Numbered from the stretch's first letter, positions 43,511 to 52,612 are shown. The stretch: DNA of 64,000 nt from a bacterium (GCA_016125385.1 WGLV01000019.1:1-64000), one strand, 5' to 3'. Made by a program: numbers and translations. The notes: a model not told the origin generated them from the sequence alone.

Positions 43511-44236
43511 ATGACCGAAACACAGGTTTCAACCCGCGCATCCCGGCGAAACGGCCGCGCCGTGGTGTTGCTCAGCGGCGGGCTCGACTCGGCGGTCACG
43601 ATGGCCATCGCGCGCGGCGCGGGGCTGGAGTGTTTCGCGCTCAGTTTCCGCTACGGTCAGCGTCACGCCGTCGAGCTCGACTCGGCGCGGGCGATCGCTG
43701 AGCGTTTTGGCGCGGTTGAACACGCCGTGGCCGATATCAACCTGCGCCTTTTCGGCGGTTCGGCGTTGACCGATGATATTGACGTACCCAAGGGGCGGTC
43801 GGCGGACGAGATGGCCGGTTCCATCCCCGTGACCTACGTGCCCGCCCGCAATATCATCTTTCTGTCTTACGCGCTGGGGCTGGCTGAAGTGAAAGGCTGC
43901 GGAAGCATCTATATTGGCGTGAACGCGCTCGATTACAGCGGTTACCCCGATTGCCGTCCCGCGTTTATACAGGCGTACGCCGAGATGGCGCGCCTGGGGA
44001 CCAAAACCGGCGTGGAGGGCGCGCCGTTCGCGATCGAAACGCCGCTGATCGACCTCACCAAGGCTCAAATCATTCAGCGGGGGGCGGCGCTCGGCGTTCC
44101 CTTTGAACTGACTCACAGTTGCTACGACCCCACTGAAACCGGCGAGCATTGCGGCCAGTGCGACAGTTGCCTGCTCAGGAAGAAAGGTTTTCATGAAGCC
44201 AATGTCACTGATCCGACGCGCTATCGAACGCTATAA
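43511..44236 (+). CDS. queC: 7-cyano-7-deazaguanine synthase
   Basis: ATP-dependent conversion of 7-carboxy-7-deazaguanine to preQ0. 241 residues with the PP-loop [10 protein letters not shown] (SGGLDS at 22-27), [19 protein letters not shown], the central [17 protein letters not shown] and [16 protein letters not shown], and the C-terminal zinc site ([20 protein letters not shown]). Directly follows queE. Its last 44 bases overlap the start of the lipoprotein gene. Confidence 0.97.
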   Translation: MTETQVSTRASRRNGRAVVLLSGGLDSAVTMAIARGAGLECFALSFRYGQRHAVELDSARAIAERFGAVEHAVADINLRLFGGSALTDDIDVPKGRSADEMAGSIPVTYVPARNIIFLSYALGLAEVKGCGSIYIGVNALDYSGYPDCRPAFIQAYAEMARLGTKTGVEGAPFAIETPLIDLTKAQIIQRGAALGVPFELTHSCYDPTETGEHCGQCDSCLLRKKGFHEANVTDPTRYRTL

Positions 44237-46151
44237 CCAATTCGCCCGCCCGCTGGCGGCCGCCGCTCTGGGCGCGGCCGCCCTGGCGCTGATCGCCTCG
44301 TGCGGTCCACCCGCGCCCGAATCGCCCGAGGCGTTGAAAAACAGCTCGGCCGCCGCGCCGGTCAACGCCACGCCCGAAGTCGAAGTCTCCGGCGTGATCG
44401 ACACGGCCTCCATGCTGGAACGCATGGCCGATCCGGCTTCGCCCTCGATCTACGATCCGTCCGAAACCGTCGCCTACACCTCAAGCCACAGCACCGATTA
44501 CGGCCTGATCGACGCCGACTATTTTCAGGGCGAAAAAACCATCGACGGCAAAACGTGGAAGATTCTGTTCGATCGAGACGGGCCGGGCTGTCTGACCCGA
44601 ATCTGGATGTCGGGTAACACGAAAGGCCGGTTGCGCATCTATTTCGACGGTGAAGAACAGCCTCGCATCGACGCCACGGTCGATGATTTTTTCAGCGAAA
44701 ACATGGAGCCGTTCACCTCGCTGTTCGTACTGTCGTCCAAATCGAGCGGCGGCGGACAGGTGTGTTATTTCCCCATGCCGTTTGAAAAACACTGCCTGAT
44801 CGTTATCTACCCCGAAGTGGAACTGGTGCAGTACCAGGTTCAGGCTTCGATCTGGCCGCCCGAGATCGAGGTGAAGACGTTTGACCCCAAACTCGACGCC
44901 CGAACCCGGGGCGCGAAAGAAAAGGCGTTCAACTTTATCTCGAGCGTCGCCTACAACACGTTCAAGAATACGAGCAAAACCAATACATCCGTCACCATAC
45001 AGCCTGGCGAACAGGCGGTCCTCGCCTCGTTGCGCGGACCCGGCGCCATTGAATACCTGCAATTCGAAATGCCTGAATTCGATTCGCAGAAGATGATGAA
45101 GTTGCACCTCAAGGCGTATTGGGATGAAGTGGTCGAACCCGCTATCGACGTCTCCATGGCCGACTTTTTCAACGCCATCGACAATACCAACGGCTGGAGC
45201 ATTCCACCCCTGGGCGGGATTCCAGATCAGAAACTGGTGTTCACTCAGTTTTACATGCCTTTCTTTGAAAAAGCGCAACTGTTCATCGAGAGCGACCTCG
45301 ATAAACCCATCACAATCAAGGCGACCTACAAATTAACGCTGGACGAATTGCCCCCCAACACGATGTACTTTTTCGCGCGCAGCAAACAGCGCGACATGGG
45401 CGTTGGGCTGATGTTTCCGTTTCTTCAGTTCGAGGGGCGCGGGCGCTATGTCGGCATGAGCCTCAAGGCGGTGGCTTCACCGATGGAACCCAAGCATTTT
45501 TACATGGAAGGCGACGACTATTTCTTCATCGACGGCGAAGAACTCCCGTCGATTCAGGGTACGGGACTCGATAACTACTTCAACGGTTTCAACCGCATGA
45601 CCAGCGTTTCGCGTTTCTGGTCGCCCACCAACGGCTGCTGGGTGAAAGACGATGAAGACGGCGGAAAGTCATATTGTTTCCGCATTCATTACCTCGACGC
45701 CATCCCGTTCCATACGTCTCTGACGCGCGTTGAAGAGATCGGCTGTCCCGAACAGTTTTACAAGGTGGCCGACGCCAACAGCGCGGTGGTTCATTACGAA
45801 TGGACTCAATACTGGTACGGCGTTCCCCAGTCCGCGCACGGCAAACGTCATGAACGGCTCTATCATTATGGAATCAGCAGCCAGCCCAACCAGGCTCCGA
45901 CCGAAAACAGCCCGGTCATGATCGATCAGAAGCTGGTTATGCCCGTCAACACAGGCGATTGGTGGTTGCATCTTTCGCCGGTGTGGGACGTCTCTCAGGT
46001 CCAGCACGTCTTCAAGAGCTCGGCGGTTCAGCCTCCGCAACCGGAAGAATCACCCGCCGAAGCGGCCGGTGCGGACAATGCAAACGAGCCTCAGGCGGAG
46101 ACGCCCGGCGAACCGGAAGCCTCCGCTCCGCCTGAATCAGCCACGCCATAG
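44193..46151 (+). CDS. DUF2961 (GH172-like) lipoprotein
   Basis: 652 residues from ATG 44193, overlapping queC by 44 bases, with AGGAAGAAAGG just upstream. A lipoprotein signal runs through [20 protein letters not shown] (lipobox IASC), followed by an Ala/Pro linker and the DUF2961 double jelly-roll region ([38 protein letters not shown]). Members with known activity are fructofuranosidases/arabinofuranosidases (GH172). The motif usually written GTGTEDYF is GTGLDNYF here, so the conserved Glu is Asp. A low-complexity acidic/Pro tail ends it. Follows queC on one transcript but has no obvious tie to queuosine. Confidence 0.82.
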   Translation: MKPMSLIRRAIERYNQFARPLAAAALGAAALALIASCGPPAPESPEALKNSSAAAPVNATPEVEVSGVIDTASMLERMADPASPSIYDPSETVAYTSSHSTDYGLIDADYFQGEKTIDGKTWKILFDRDGPGCLTRIWMSGNTKGRLRIYFDGEEQPRIDATVDDFFSENMEPFTSLFVLSSKSSGGGQVCYFPMPFEKHCLIVIYPEVELVQYQVQASIWPPEIEVKTFDPKLDARTRGAKEKAFNFISSVAYNTFKNTSKTNTSVTIQPGEQAVLASLRGPGAIEYLQFEMPEFDSQKMMKLHLKAYWDEVVEPAIDVSMADFFNAIDNTNGWSIPPLGGIPDQKLVFTQFYMPFFEKAQLFIESDLDKPITIKATYKLTLDELPPNTMYFFARSKQRDMGVGLMFPFLQFEGRGRYVGMSLKAVASPMEPKHFYMEGDDYFFIDGEELPSIQGTGLDNYFNGFNRMTSVSRFWSPTNGCWVKDDEDGGKSYCFRIHYLDAIPFHTSLTRVEEIGCPEQFYKVADANSAVVHYEWTQYWYGVPQSAHGKRHERLYHYGISSQPNQAPTENSPVMIDQKLVMPVNTGDWWLHLSPVWDVSQVQHVFKSSAVQPPQPEESPAEAAGADNANEPQAETPGEPEASAPPESATP

Positions 46152-46653
46152 CGAAAGATACGAAACCGATGATCTCGCATCGCGGGGGGCGGGTTTTAAA
46201 TCCGTCCCCCTCTTTGTTTTCACCCAATCGTTTATTTTTGCGATAACAAAGTTCGTTCTGAACGCATTTCTGACTACCACGTAAGATTTGCGAACTTACT
46301 GCATTTTGGCGCCGTTTTTTCATTTCAATCATTTCGTAAATAACAGCCGTCCCCGCGTCTCTGACCCTCAGCATGGACATCATGACGGCTTAAGTCGTTT
46401 TGTTTCAATGAAAAACCGGATTAATGCCAGCGGAGTTCGTGTTCACCGTTTCAGTTGCGAACATCCCGGGACGGGTGAAGATTCAACTCAAACTGTCTGA
46501 TTTTGATCAGGGGGAAACTGTTTGAGATGATCCCCGGCCATTCTTATCGAGAATACTCATGTCCGGATTGTAATGAGCCAGATGAACGCGGAGAGGCGAA
46601 CGGGATGAACCACAGGACAATAATCAGGAAAAGAAAAACGGCGGACCCCAACC
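46152..46653. other. Intergenic region before the AAA+ regulator
   Basis: About 500 bases without a convincing gene. Shortly after the DUF2961 stop codon lies a decayed D module (GGGGCGGGTTTTAAATCCGT, about 46186-46212). The rest is AT-richer, with several short inverted pairs such as GTTC/GAAC but no clear hairpin terminator, operator or promoter. The promoter of the regulator gene must lie here. Confidence 0.45.
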
Positions 46654-48213
46654 ATGGCCAGACGAGACGCGGTCCATAATGGAGTGCATACACGAGAACT
46701 GACGCTGCTGCATAAAGTCAGCCAGTGGATGGACGACTGCGCGGGGCTGGAATTCGTCGCCGAACCCGTGCTGAAAGCCCTGTCAGAAGACCTGGAGCTT
46801 ACCCAGGGCTCCATCGCCATATTCAACCGGTATACCAACGAAATCGTGATCGAGGCCTCTTACGGCCTTTCACAAAGCCAGCGTGAACGCGGCCGCTATC
46901 GCATCGGCGAAGGCATTACGGGCCGCGTAGTGCGCGAAGGCCGCCCCATGACCGCGCCCAGCGTGTCGCACGAACCCGAGTTTCTCAACCGGGCCGCGGC
47001 CGCCAAGCCGCCCCGCAAAAAAGACGTCGCCTTTATCTGCGTGCCCATTCAATGGAACGGCGAATCGATCGGCGCGCTCAGCGCCTACCGGGTCATCGAC
47101 GAAGGGCTTTCGCTCGAAGGCGACGCGCGGTTGCTGTCAATCGTCGCCAGCATGGTCGCGCATCCGGTGAGGATGAGACAAACCGCCATTGAAGAACGTA
47201 TGGGGCTGGTTCAGGAAACCATCACCCGGCGGCATGAATGGAACACGCGCTTCCGGCTCGACGATCTGGTCGGTCAATCTGAAATTATGCTGGCCGTATT
47301 TGACCGAATCGCTCAGATCGCCAAAAGCGACGCGGCGGTGCTGCTGCGCGGCGAGCCCGGCGGCGGCAAAGAACACGCCGCCCGCGTGATTCACGCCAAC
47401 AGCCCGCGCGCCGAACGCCCGTTCGTCATTCTCAACTGCGCCCAGTTGCCTGAAGACAGCCTCGACCGCGAGTTGTTCGGTCAGGCGCACGAACCCGGCC
47501 AGAACGGCAAGACGCGTCGTCCCGGCCTGATCGAACAGGCGGAGGGAGGCGCACTGTTCATCGAAGAGATCAGCGACTTCAGCCTGCCGCTTCAGCTTAA
47601 AATCCTGCGCTTTCTCCAGACGGGCGAGTATGAACGCGCGGGCGGCGGCGGAACCGAACGCGGATCGGTGCGCATTATCGCCGCCAGCCGCCGCGACCTC
47701 GAAAGCCTGATTCAGGAGGAATACTTCCGGCAGGATCTCTACTATCGTCTTTCGCTGTTCACGATCTCGATTCCTCCCTTACGTGAGCGCAAGACCGATA
47801 TCCCGCTGCTGGCCGATCACTTCGTCGACAAGTTCAGCCGCGCCAACCGCAAGAGCATTTACCGCATCTCGTCTCCCGCCATCGACCTGCTGATGCGCTA
47901 CGACTGGCCGGGCAACGTGCGCGAGCTTGAGAACTGCATCGAGCGCGCCGCGCTGCTTTCGAACAATGGCGTGATTCACGCTCATCACCTGCCGGGAGCC
48001 TTGCAGAACGCTGGAGTCAAAACCAACGGACAGGGTGAGACGCTGCTGGCGATTCTCGACAACGTCGAGCGCGAGATCATTCTCGACACCCTGGAAGCGG
48101 CGCGCGGCAATCAAGCCAAGGCCGCCAAGATGCTGGGCGTGACTGAGCGCATCATGGGCCTGCGCCTCAAGAAACATGGAATCGACCCCAAACAATTCCG
48201 CACCGCCCGCTAG
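46654..48213 (+). CDS. GAF-AAA+-Fis regulator, NifA-like, lacking GAFTGA
   Basis: 519 residues: GAF domain (about 25-170), AAA+ domain (about 203-430) and a C-terminal Fis-type helix-turn-helix (about 483-510, AKAAKMLGVTERIMGLRLKK). Walker A is GEPGGGKE (233-240), Walker B has Glu for Asp (LFIEEISD, 301-308) and the arginine-finger region FRQDLYYRL (358-366) is present, as is WPGNVRELEN (418-427). The sigma-54-contacting loop, aligned without gaps at ELFG(277), reads QAHEPGQNG instead of the family HEKGAFTGA, so GAFTGA is lost. Probably a transcription regulator that cannot open sigma-54 complexes in the usual way. Repeat locus R6 starts right after the stop codon. Confidence 0.85.
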   Translation: MARRDAVHNGVHTRELTLLHKVSQWMDDCAGLEFVAEPVLKALSEDLELTQGSIAIFNRYTNEIVIEASYGLSQSQRERGRYRIGEGITGRVVREGRPMTAPSVSHEPEFLNRAAAAKPPRKKDVAFICVPIQWNGESIGALSAYRVIDEGLSLEGDARLLSIVASMVAHPVRMRQTAIEERMGLVQETITRRHEWNTRFRLDDLVGQSEIMLAVFDRIAQIAKSDAAVLLRGEPGGGKEHAARVIHANSPRAERPFVILNCAQLPEDSLDRELFGQAHEPGQNGKTRRPGLIEQAEGGALFIEEISDFSLPLQLKILRFLQTGEYERAGGGGTERGSVRIIAASRRDLESLIQEEYFRQDLYYRLSLFTISIPPLRERKTDIPLLADHFVDKFSRANRKSIYRISSPAIDLLMRYDWPGNVRELENCIERAALLSNNGVIHAHHLPGALQNAGVKTNGQGETLLAILDNVEREIILDTLEAARGNQAKAAKMLGVTERIMGLRLKKHGIDPKQFRTAR

Positions 48214-48650
48214 CCAGCGGACAGCGCCCGCCGCCCAGTCTTTGGGCTGTGCGTGTTTAGCGCTCCCGCTGGTTGCTGACCGACAGTGTCGGCTGCCGAG
48301 TATTTGGGTTGTACGTACCAATCGCGCCCGCTGGTCGCTGATGCGAGCGGGATGCAGGGGGCGGGATCCAAACCTGCCCCTTACGGTAGGTGCGGTCGAG
48401 CGGAATTTCCTCCTCCAAAGTTTGGGGGAGGCGAAGGAGGGGGTTGTCTGATAAATCACGCAGTCCGCGCAAGGCGCTCAACCCCCCTCTAGTCCCTTCG
48501 GTCTTCGGTGGGAGAATTTAAAGCCAACCCGCTGGACGGACAGTGTCCGCTGCCCAGACTTTGAGCTGTACGAACCAAACGCGCCCGCTGGTTGCTGGCG
48601 GGCAGGGTCGGCTACCGAATTTTCAGGCTGTGCGGTTTCAGCGTTTCTGC
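48214..48650 (+). repeat. Composite repeat locus R6
   Basis: Starts directly at the stop codon of the AAA+ regulator. Order: A, A (palindrome CCGACAGTGTCGG near 48278), D (about 48357-48385), C (about 48408-48442), B (about 48480-48517, with a degraded stem), then two further A copies with heads CGGACAGTGTCCG (about 48537) and GCGGGCAGGGTCGG. It lies between convergent genes. Confidence 0.9.
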
Positions 48651-48703
48651 AGAGTGCTTGCCGCTGATAATGGCGGCAAGTCTATACAACCGAAACCGAT
48701 TAC

Positions 48704-48740
48704 AAAAAATAAGAGCGGGTGGTTATCCCGCTCTTATTTT
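48704..48740. terminator. Bidirectional terminator between the regulator and lpxD-like genes
   Basis: Long stem AATAAGAGCGGG/CCCGCTCTTATT with a loop of seven bases, flanked by A and T runs. It lies 33 bases after the lpxD-like stop codon on the minus strand and can also end plus-strand transcripts leaving the repeats. Confidence 0.9.
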
Positions 48741-48772
48741 GAATGCCGGTTTATCCTGTCTCAAAGCGTAAT

Positions 48773-49558
48773 TCAGGATCCGTCGAGTTGTTTTTCAATC
48801 GCGCCAAGCCGCATGGAAAAATCGGCCAGCTCATCGATATATTGCTGGAAGACGGCGTAGCGATCCTGCTCCATGGCGGGCGAACCGACCATCACCGTCC
48901 CATCGTGGACGTCTTTGCTGATACCGGCGCCGTCTTTGACGCGGGCACCATCGCCGATGCGAATATGGCCGACCATGCCGACGCTCTGACCGATGGCGAC
49001 GTTGGAGCCGATCTTGCAGCTGCCGCAGATTCCCGTACCGTCGCCGACTCGCGAGTTGGGGCCGACCACCACGTTGTGGCCCACCTGAACCAGCGCGCCG
49101 ATCTCGGCGCCCGCTTCGATCTCAGTGATGCCCAGCGTCGCGCGGTCGATGGTGGTGTTGGGCCCGATATGAACTCCATCGCGAATCACCACGTACCCCA
49201 CCTGAGGCACTTTGTAATTCACGCCGGATTCTTCTTTGGCGTAACCGAAACCGTCGCTGCCAATCACCACGCCGGACTCAATGACCACCCGGTCGCCCAC
49301 ACGGGTTTTCTCACGCAGAGTGACGAATTGATACAGGATGGCACCTTCGCCGATCACGCAGTCTTCGCCCACGTAACAGCCTGCGTGAATCACCGCGCCC
49401 CGGCCCACGCGCACGCCTTTTTCAATTACGGCGTTGGCGTGAATCCTGACGCCCTCCGCCAGTTGAACCGACGGATCGAGCACGGCGTTCGGGTGAATCT
49501 GACAGACTGCTTCCGAATGTGAAGAGGCCAACTCAGACGTAGCCGCCATCTGCTTCAT
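48773..49558 (-). CDS. LpxD-like acyltransferase without the N-terminal domain
   Basis: 261 residues from ATG 49558 (MKQMAATSEL), which has GTAGGGGGAAACGCACTG directly upstream; 49594 is an in-frame alternative. A left-handed beta-helix of hexapeptide repeats covers about 20-210, with the LpxD signature IGSDGFGYA and the catalytic His in VQVGHNVVVGPNS, then a C-terminal helix (QQYIDELADFSMRLGAIEK). Family: UDP-3-O-(3-hydroxyacyl)glucosamine N-acyltransferase of lipid A synthesis. Canonical LpxD is about 340 residues with an N-terminal uridine-binding domain, which is missing here. Alternatively, an N-acyltransferase of another nucleotide-sugar pathway. No lpxA/lpxC/fabZ nearby. Confidence 0.8.
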   Translation of the reverse strand: MKQMAATSELASSHSEAVCQIHPNAVLDPSVQLAEGVRIHANAVIEKGVRVGRGAVIHAGCYVGEDCVIGEGAILYQFVTLREKTRVGDRVVIESGVVIGSDGFGYAKEESGVNYKVPQVGYVVIRDGVHIGPNTTIDRATLGITEIEAGAEIGALVQVGHNVVVGPNSRVGDGTGICGSCKIGSNVAIGQSVGMVGHIRIGDGARVKDGAGISKDVHDGTVMVGSPAMEQDRYAVFQQYIDELADFSMRLGAIEKQLDGS

Positions 49559-50042
49559 CAGTGCGTTTCCCCCTACTTCAATCCGCCCGGACATCAGCGG
49601 ACGCTAGGTTTTGGCTTCACCGAAGGACTTTTCACCGATGGGTCGCGTGAAAAACCCCCTTCATCTTCGCCCTTACGAATCGACTGGACTCCGCAAGGTT
49701 GAACCGAAGTAGTCGAACGTCTCCATTATCTCAAACACACAGGCGATGCACGGTTCTTAATATTACACTCACCGTATTTTCGCCTATTATAAGCATAGTC
49801 GCCCGTATAGAGCAATAAAGTTTATAAATTTTTCACCCATTACGGGTTTTTTACCCTGTTCTAACAATCGCTAATATCATAGTCCACAATCCAAAAATGA
49901 AAAGCGGCAAGATTGTCGCCCGCGATTCAACCGATTTTATAGTATAACCGGCGCGAATGGAGCGAGTTAAGCCGCCGGTGCCTCTCTTGAAGCGCGGAGT
50001 GAGGTCTTTTTACCCCGGTTTGCTGTTTCCTCCACCATTCAA
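49559..50042. other. AT-rich intergenic region upstream of the lpxD-like gene
   Basis: Nearly 480 bases without a gene. The middle (about 49730-49930) is distinctly AT-rich, with runs of A and T and short direct words. A candidate minus-strand promoter is noted separately. The 110 bases next to 50043 hold the downstream region of the rmlC-like gene; no terminator hairpin is evident. Confidence 0.5.
49786..49815 (-). promoter_or_regulatory. Candidate promoter of the lpxD-like gene
   Basis: On the minus strand a perfect -10 hexamer TATAAT (49786-49791) lies 18 bases after TTGCTC (49810-49815), which keeps TTG of the -35 consensus. It is about 230 bases before the start codon, so a long leader is implied. 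The assignment is by pattern only. Confidence 0.4.
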
Positions 50043-50492
50043 TCAGCGGTTCTGAATCGACCAGACGTCGTCAAAAGCGTCGATCGGCGCACGAATCTCG
50101 TCAGGATTGGCGGGATCGTAGGTCTCGGTGGGCATATTGAGCAGGTATGTGAACTCTGAAAGCGACATCTGCCCGTGCCACACCATCGTGGGAATCACCA
50201 GCAGCGCTTCAAGCCCGTGCTCTCCCAGGACCACGGTCTGATACTGGCCTTTGGTGGGGCTGCCGTCGCGGTCGTCGTAGAGACCGATCTTCGAGGTTCC
50301 GGCCACCACGTAAAAGTGGTCGGTCTGCTTCTCGTGTTTGTGCCAGGCTTTAACCACGCCCTTGCGCAAAAATGAAATGTACGCCTGACCGAACTTCTGA
50401 TAATGAGCGTCGTCGTTGCGCAGAACTTCGGTCAGATAGCCGCGGTCGTCGGCGTGGCGTTGAAGGCGGATCACTTTTACCCCATCGATCAT
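50043..50492 (-). CDS. dTDP-4-dehydrorhamnose 3,5-epimerase-like (cupin) protein
   Basis: 149 residues from ATG 50492 with AGGTGAAAGC just upstream. RmlC/cupin fold: RLQRHADDRGYLTEVLRNDD, QAYISFLRKGVVKAWHKHEK (with catalytic-type His), DHFYVVAGTSKIGLYDDR and PTMVWHGQMSLSEFTYLLNM, ending PANPDEIRAPIDAFDDVWSI. It is shorter than RmlC (about 180), close to the small dTDP-sugar epimerase-like group. The divergent RmlD-like gene 125 bases away suggests a joint role in deoxysugar synthesis. Confidence 0.85.
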   Translation of the reverse strand: MIDGVKVIRLQRHADDRGYLTEVLRNDDAHYQKFGQAYISFLRKGVVKAWHKHEKQTDHFYVVAGTSKIGLYDDRDGSPTKGQYQTVVLGEHGLEALLVIPTMVWHGQMSLSEFTYLLNMPTETYDPANPDEIRAPIDAFDDVWSIQNR

Positions 50493-50617
50493 GCTTTCAC
50501 CTGTTCCATCTTGGATTCAGACCCGCTTGCTTCAATAATGATCGCGTCCACGCGGCGAGCCGAAGTTATGGTACAATCGCGCGCGCGGATGGAAAAGAGA
50601 CCACGGGAGGAAAGCGG

Positions 50618-51490
50618 ATGCACGTCATGGTGGTGGGCGCTCGCGGCCAGCTGGGCCGCGATATCGTGGAGGCGTTCGGCGACTGCAAGGTCACGCCTTA
50701 CGATTCGGAAGATATGAACATCGGCGATGAAGCCAAGGTCCAGCAGCAGATCGCCTTCATCGGCCCGGACCTGGTGATCAACTGCGCCGCCTTCACCCGG
50801 GTGGATGAATGCGAACGCGAACACCTGCGCGCCTTTCAGATCAACGCGCTGGGGCCGCTTCACCTGGCGCTGGCCTGCAAGCGCTGGCGCATTCCGCTGA
50901 TGCACATCAGCACCAACTACGTTTTCGACGGCGGCAAGGGCGCGCCCTATCATGAGGGCGACTCAGCCCGCCCGATCAACGCCTACGGCGTCACCAAGCG
51001 CGCTGGTGAAGAATACGCGCTCTATACCCTGCCCAACGCCGCCATCGTTCGCGTCTCAGGCCTGTTCGGGCTGACCCCGAGCCGTATGAAGGGAACCAAC
51101 TTCGTCGAAGCCATGCTGCGGCTGGGCGGCAAGGGTTCGCCGTTGCGCATCGTGTGCGACGAGGTGATCTCGCCGACCTTCACCCAGGACGCCGCCGCCC
51201 GAATCCGCCAACTGGCCGACTTCAACGCAACGGGTCTGATTCACCTCGCCAATCAGGGTGCGTGTTCGTGGATGGATTTCGCGCGCTGCATCTTCGACGC
51301 CGCCGGCATGTCGGTCGAGATCGAACCGGTCACCGCCGAACAGTACGGCGCGCCCGCGCGGCGGCCCAAAGATTCCAGCTTTGAATGCCGCCGCATCGCC
51401 GAACTGGGGCTGCCCGCCATGCGGCCCTGGCGCGAAGCGGTGGAAGACTACCTCGCCCAGCGAGCCCGGCGCGAAAGCGAAACCTCATGA
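50618..51490 (+). CDS. rfbD: dTDP-4-dehydrorhamnose reductase-like (RmlD)
   Basis: 290 residues from ATG 50618, with GGGAGGAAAGCGG upstream; the longer frame to 50372 overlaps the divergent rmlC-like gene and is rejected. Rossmann motif VVGARGQLGRDIVEAFG, DLVINCAAFTRVDECE, LMHISTNYVFDGGKGAPYHE, the catalytic YGVTKRAGEEY (Tyr-x3-Lys), and NAAIVRVSGLFGL. Reduces dTDP-4-dehydro-L-rhamnose to dTDP-L-rhamnose; the exact sugar is inferred. rmlA and rmlB are not in the window. Overlaps the comF gene (ATGA). Confidence 0.9.
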   Translation: MHVMVVGARGQLGRDIVEAFGDCKVTPYDSEDMNIGDEAKVQQQIAFIGPDLVINCAAFTRVDECEREHLRAFQINALGPLHLALACKRWRIPLMHISTNYVFDGGKGAPYHEGDSARPINAYGVTKRAGEEYALYTLPNAAIVRVSGLFGLTPSRMKGTNFVEAMLRLGGKGSPLRIVCDEVISPTFTQDAAARIRQLADFNATGLIHLANQGACSWMDFARCIFDAAGMSVEIEPVTAEQYGAPARRPKDSSFECRRIAELGLPAMRPWREAVEDYLAQRARRESETS

Positions 51491-52245
51491 CCTCCACGCC
51501 GGGCGCGTGGGGCGTGATCCGTGGATACGCGGGCGCCCTGCTAGACCTCATCTACCCGCCCGCCTGCGCCGCTTGCGGCCGCGAGGTCACCGGCGGCGAG
51601 GTCATCTGCCCGGCGTGTCTGTGTTCGTTTACTCCCTCGCCCCGTCCCGCCTGCGCCTCATGCGGAGCGCCGGTCGAACGCGAGGTTCGCGAGTGTGACG
51701 AGTGCCCCAATCCACGTTATTTCGAGCGCGCCGTTTCACTGTACGATTACCATGACGATCGCATGCGCCGCGCCATTCATGAATTGAAATTCGCCTTTCG
51801 CGATCCGGTGGCGCAGCCTCTCGCCGGTTTGCTGGTTGATGGGTATGGTGAATTTTTTCAGGATGAGACGTTCGACGCGATCGTTCCCGTTCCATTGCAT
51901 AAAAAGCGGCTGCGCCAGCGCGAGTTCAATCAAGCGGCGTTACTGGCCGTCGCGCTGAGCCGCGCGCTGAACGCGACGCTGCGCGAGGACTGGACGGCGC
52001 GCATCCGAAACACGAGGCCGCAGTTCGGGCTGCCCGCGCATCGGCGGCCGGAAAATATTCGCGGGGCGTTCACCGCGTCCGAAGCGGTACGCGGGGCGTC
52101 GATTCTGGTCGTCGATGACATCTATACCACCGGCGAAACGGTGAACGAGCTCAGCCGGGTGTTGAAAGAAGCGGGCGCGGCGCGGGTATGCGTGCTCACT
52201 CTTTCACGCTCGTCACTGTTGTATAAACAGAACCGGGCGCGATAG
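51487..52245 (+). CDS. comF: ComF family phosphoribosyltransferase-like protein
   Basis: 252 residues from ATG 51487, overlapping rfbD (ATGA). N-terminal double zinc ribbon (CAACGREVTGGEVICPACL, then CASCGAPVEREVRECDECP), a linker helix DRMRRAIHELKFAFRDPVAQ, and a type I phosphoribosyltransferase domain: IVPVPLHKKRLRQREFNQA and the PRPP loop ILVVDDIYTTGETVNELSRV. Linked in other bacteria to DNA uptake, but ComF homologs are widespread and role is uncertain here. Followed by a strong bidirectional terminator. Confidence 0.93.
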   Translation: MTSTPGAWGVIRGYAGALLDLIYPPACAACGREVTGGEVICPACLCSFTPSPRPACASCGAPVEREVRECDECPNPRYFERAVSLYDYHDDRMRRAIHELKFAFRDPVAQPLAGLLVDGYGEFFQDETFDAIVPVPLHKKRLRQREFNQAALLAVALSRALNATLREDWTARIRNTRPQFGLPAHRRPENIRGAFTASEAVRGASILVVDDIYTTGETVNELSRVLKEAGAARVCVLTLSRSSLLYKQNRAR

Positions 52246-52286
52246 CGCATTCGTATGACGCGGATCGCCGCTTTTCACTCATCTGA

Positions 52287-52322
52287 AATCAAAAAGCCCC
52301 GGATGACCGGGGCTTTTTGATT
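52287..52322. terminator. Bidirectional terminator after comF
   Basis: Near-perfect palindrome: AAATCAAAAAGCCCCGG, loop ATGA, then CCGGGGCTTTTTGATTT. A-runs and T-runs on both sides let it serve comF (plus) and the small membrane gene (minus). Confidence 0.95.
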
Positions 52323-52351
52323 TTGCGTCGATTCGCCAACGGCATCTCACT

Positions 52352-52612
52352 TCATCCAAACCACTCAATCCCGCCGACGGCGGCGGCCATCAACCACAAC
52401 GCCGTGATAAGGCCGATCGAAAGGTTGAGCGAGCCGGTGCGCCCGCGATATTGATCGGGCGCGCGGTATACCATCAACGAAAACACCGCCGCGCCTCCGG
52501 CGACCGTCGCGAACCCGCCATAATGAGGCAGGACGAACAACAAGGCGAACACGCACGCGCATGAAATCACCGCGTCCATCGTCTGGGAAGAAATTTTATC
52601 GATCGCGTTCAT
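52352..52612 (-). CDS. Small membrane protein, unknown function
   Basis: 86 residues with three likely membrane segments: about 13-31 (DAVISCACVFALLFVLPH), 33-48 (FATVAGGAAVFSLMVY) and 63-84 (NLSIGLITALWLMAAAVGGI), with a short polar loop around residue 54. Family not recognised. It lies between the comF terminator and the AT-rich TIR gene. Composition is normal for this genome. Ribosome-binding sequence is weak. Confidence 0.65.
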   Translation of the reverse strand: MNAIDKISSQTMDAVISCACVFALLFVLPHYGGFATVAGGAAVFSLMVYRAPDQYRGRTGSLNLSIGLITALWLMAAAVGGIEWFG

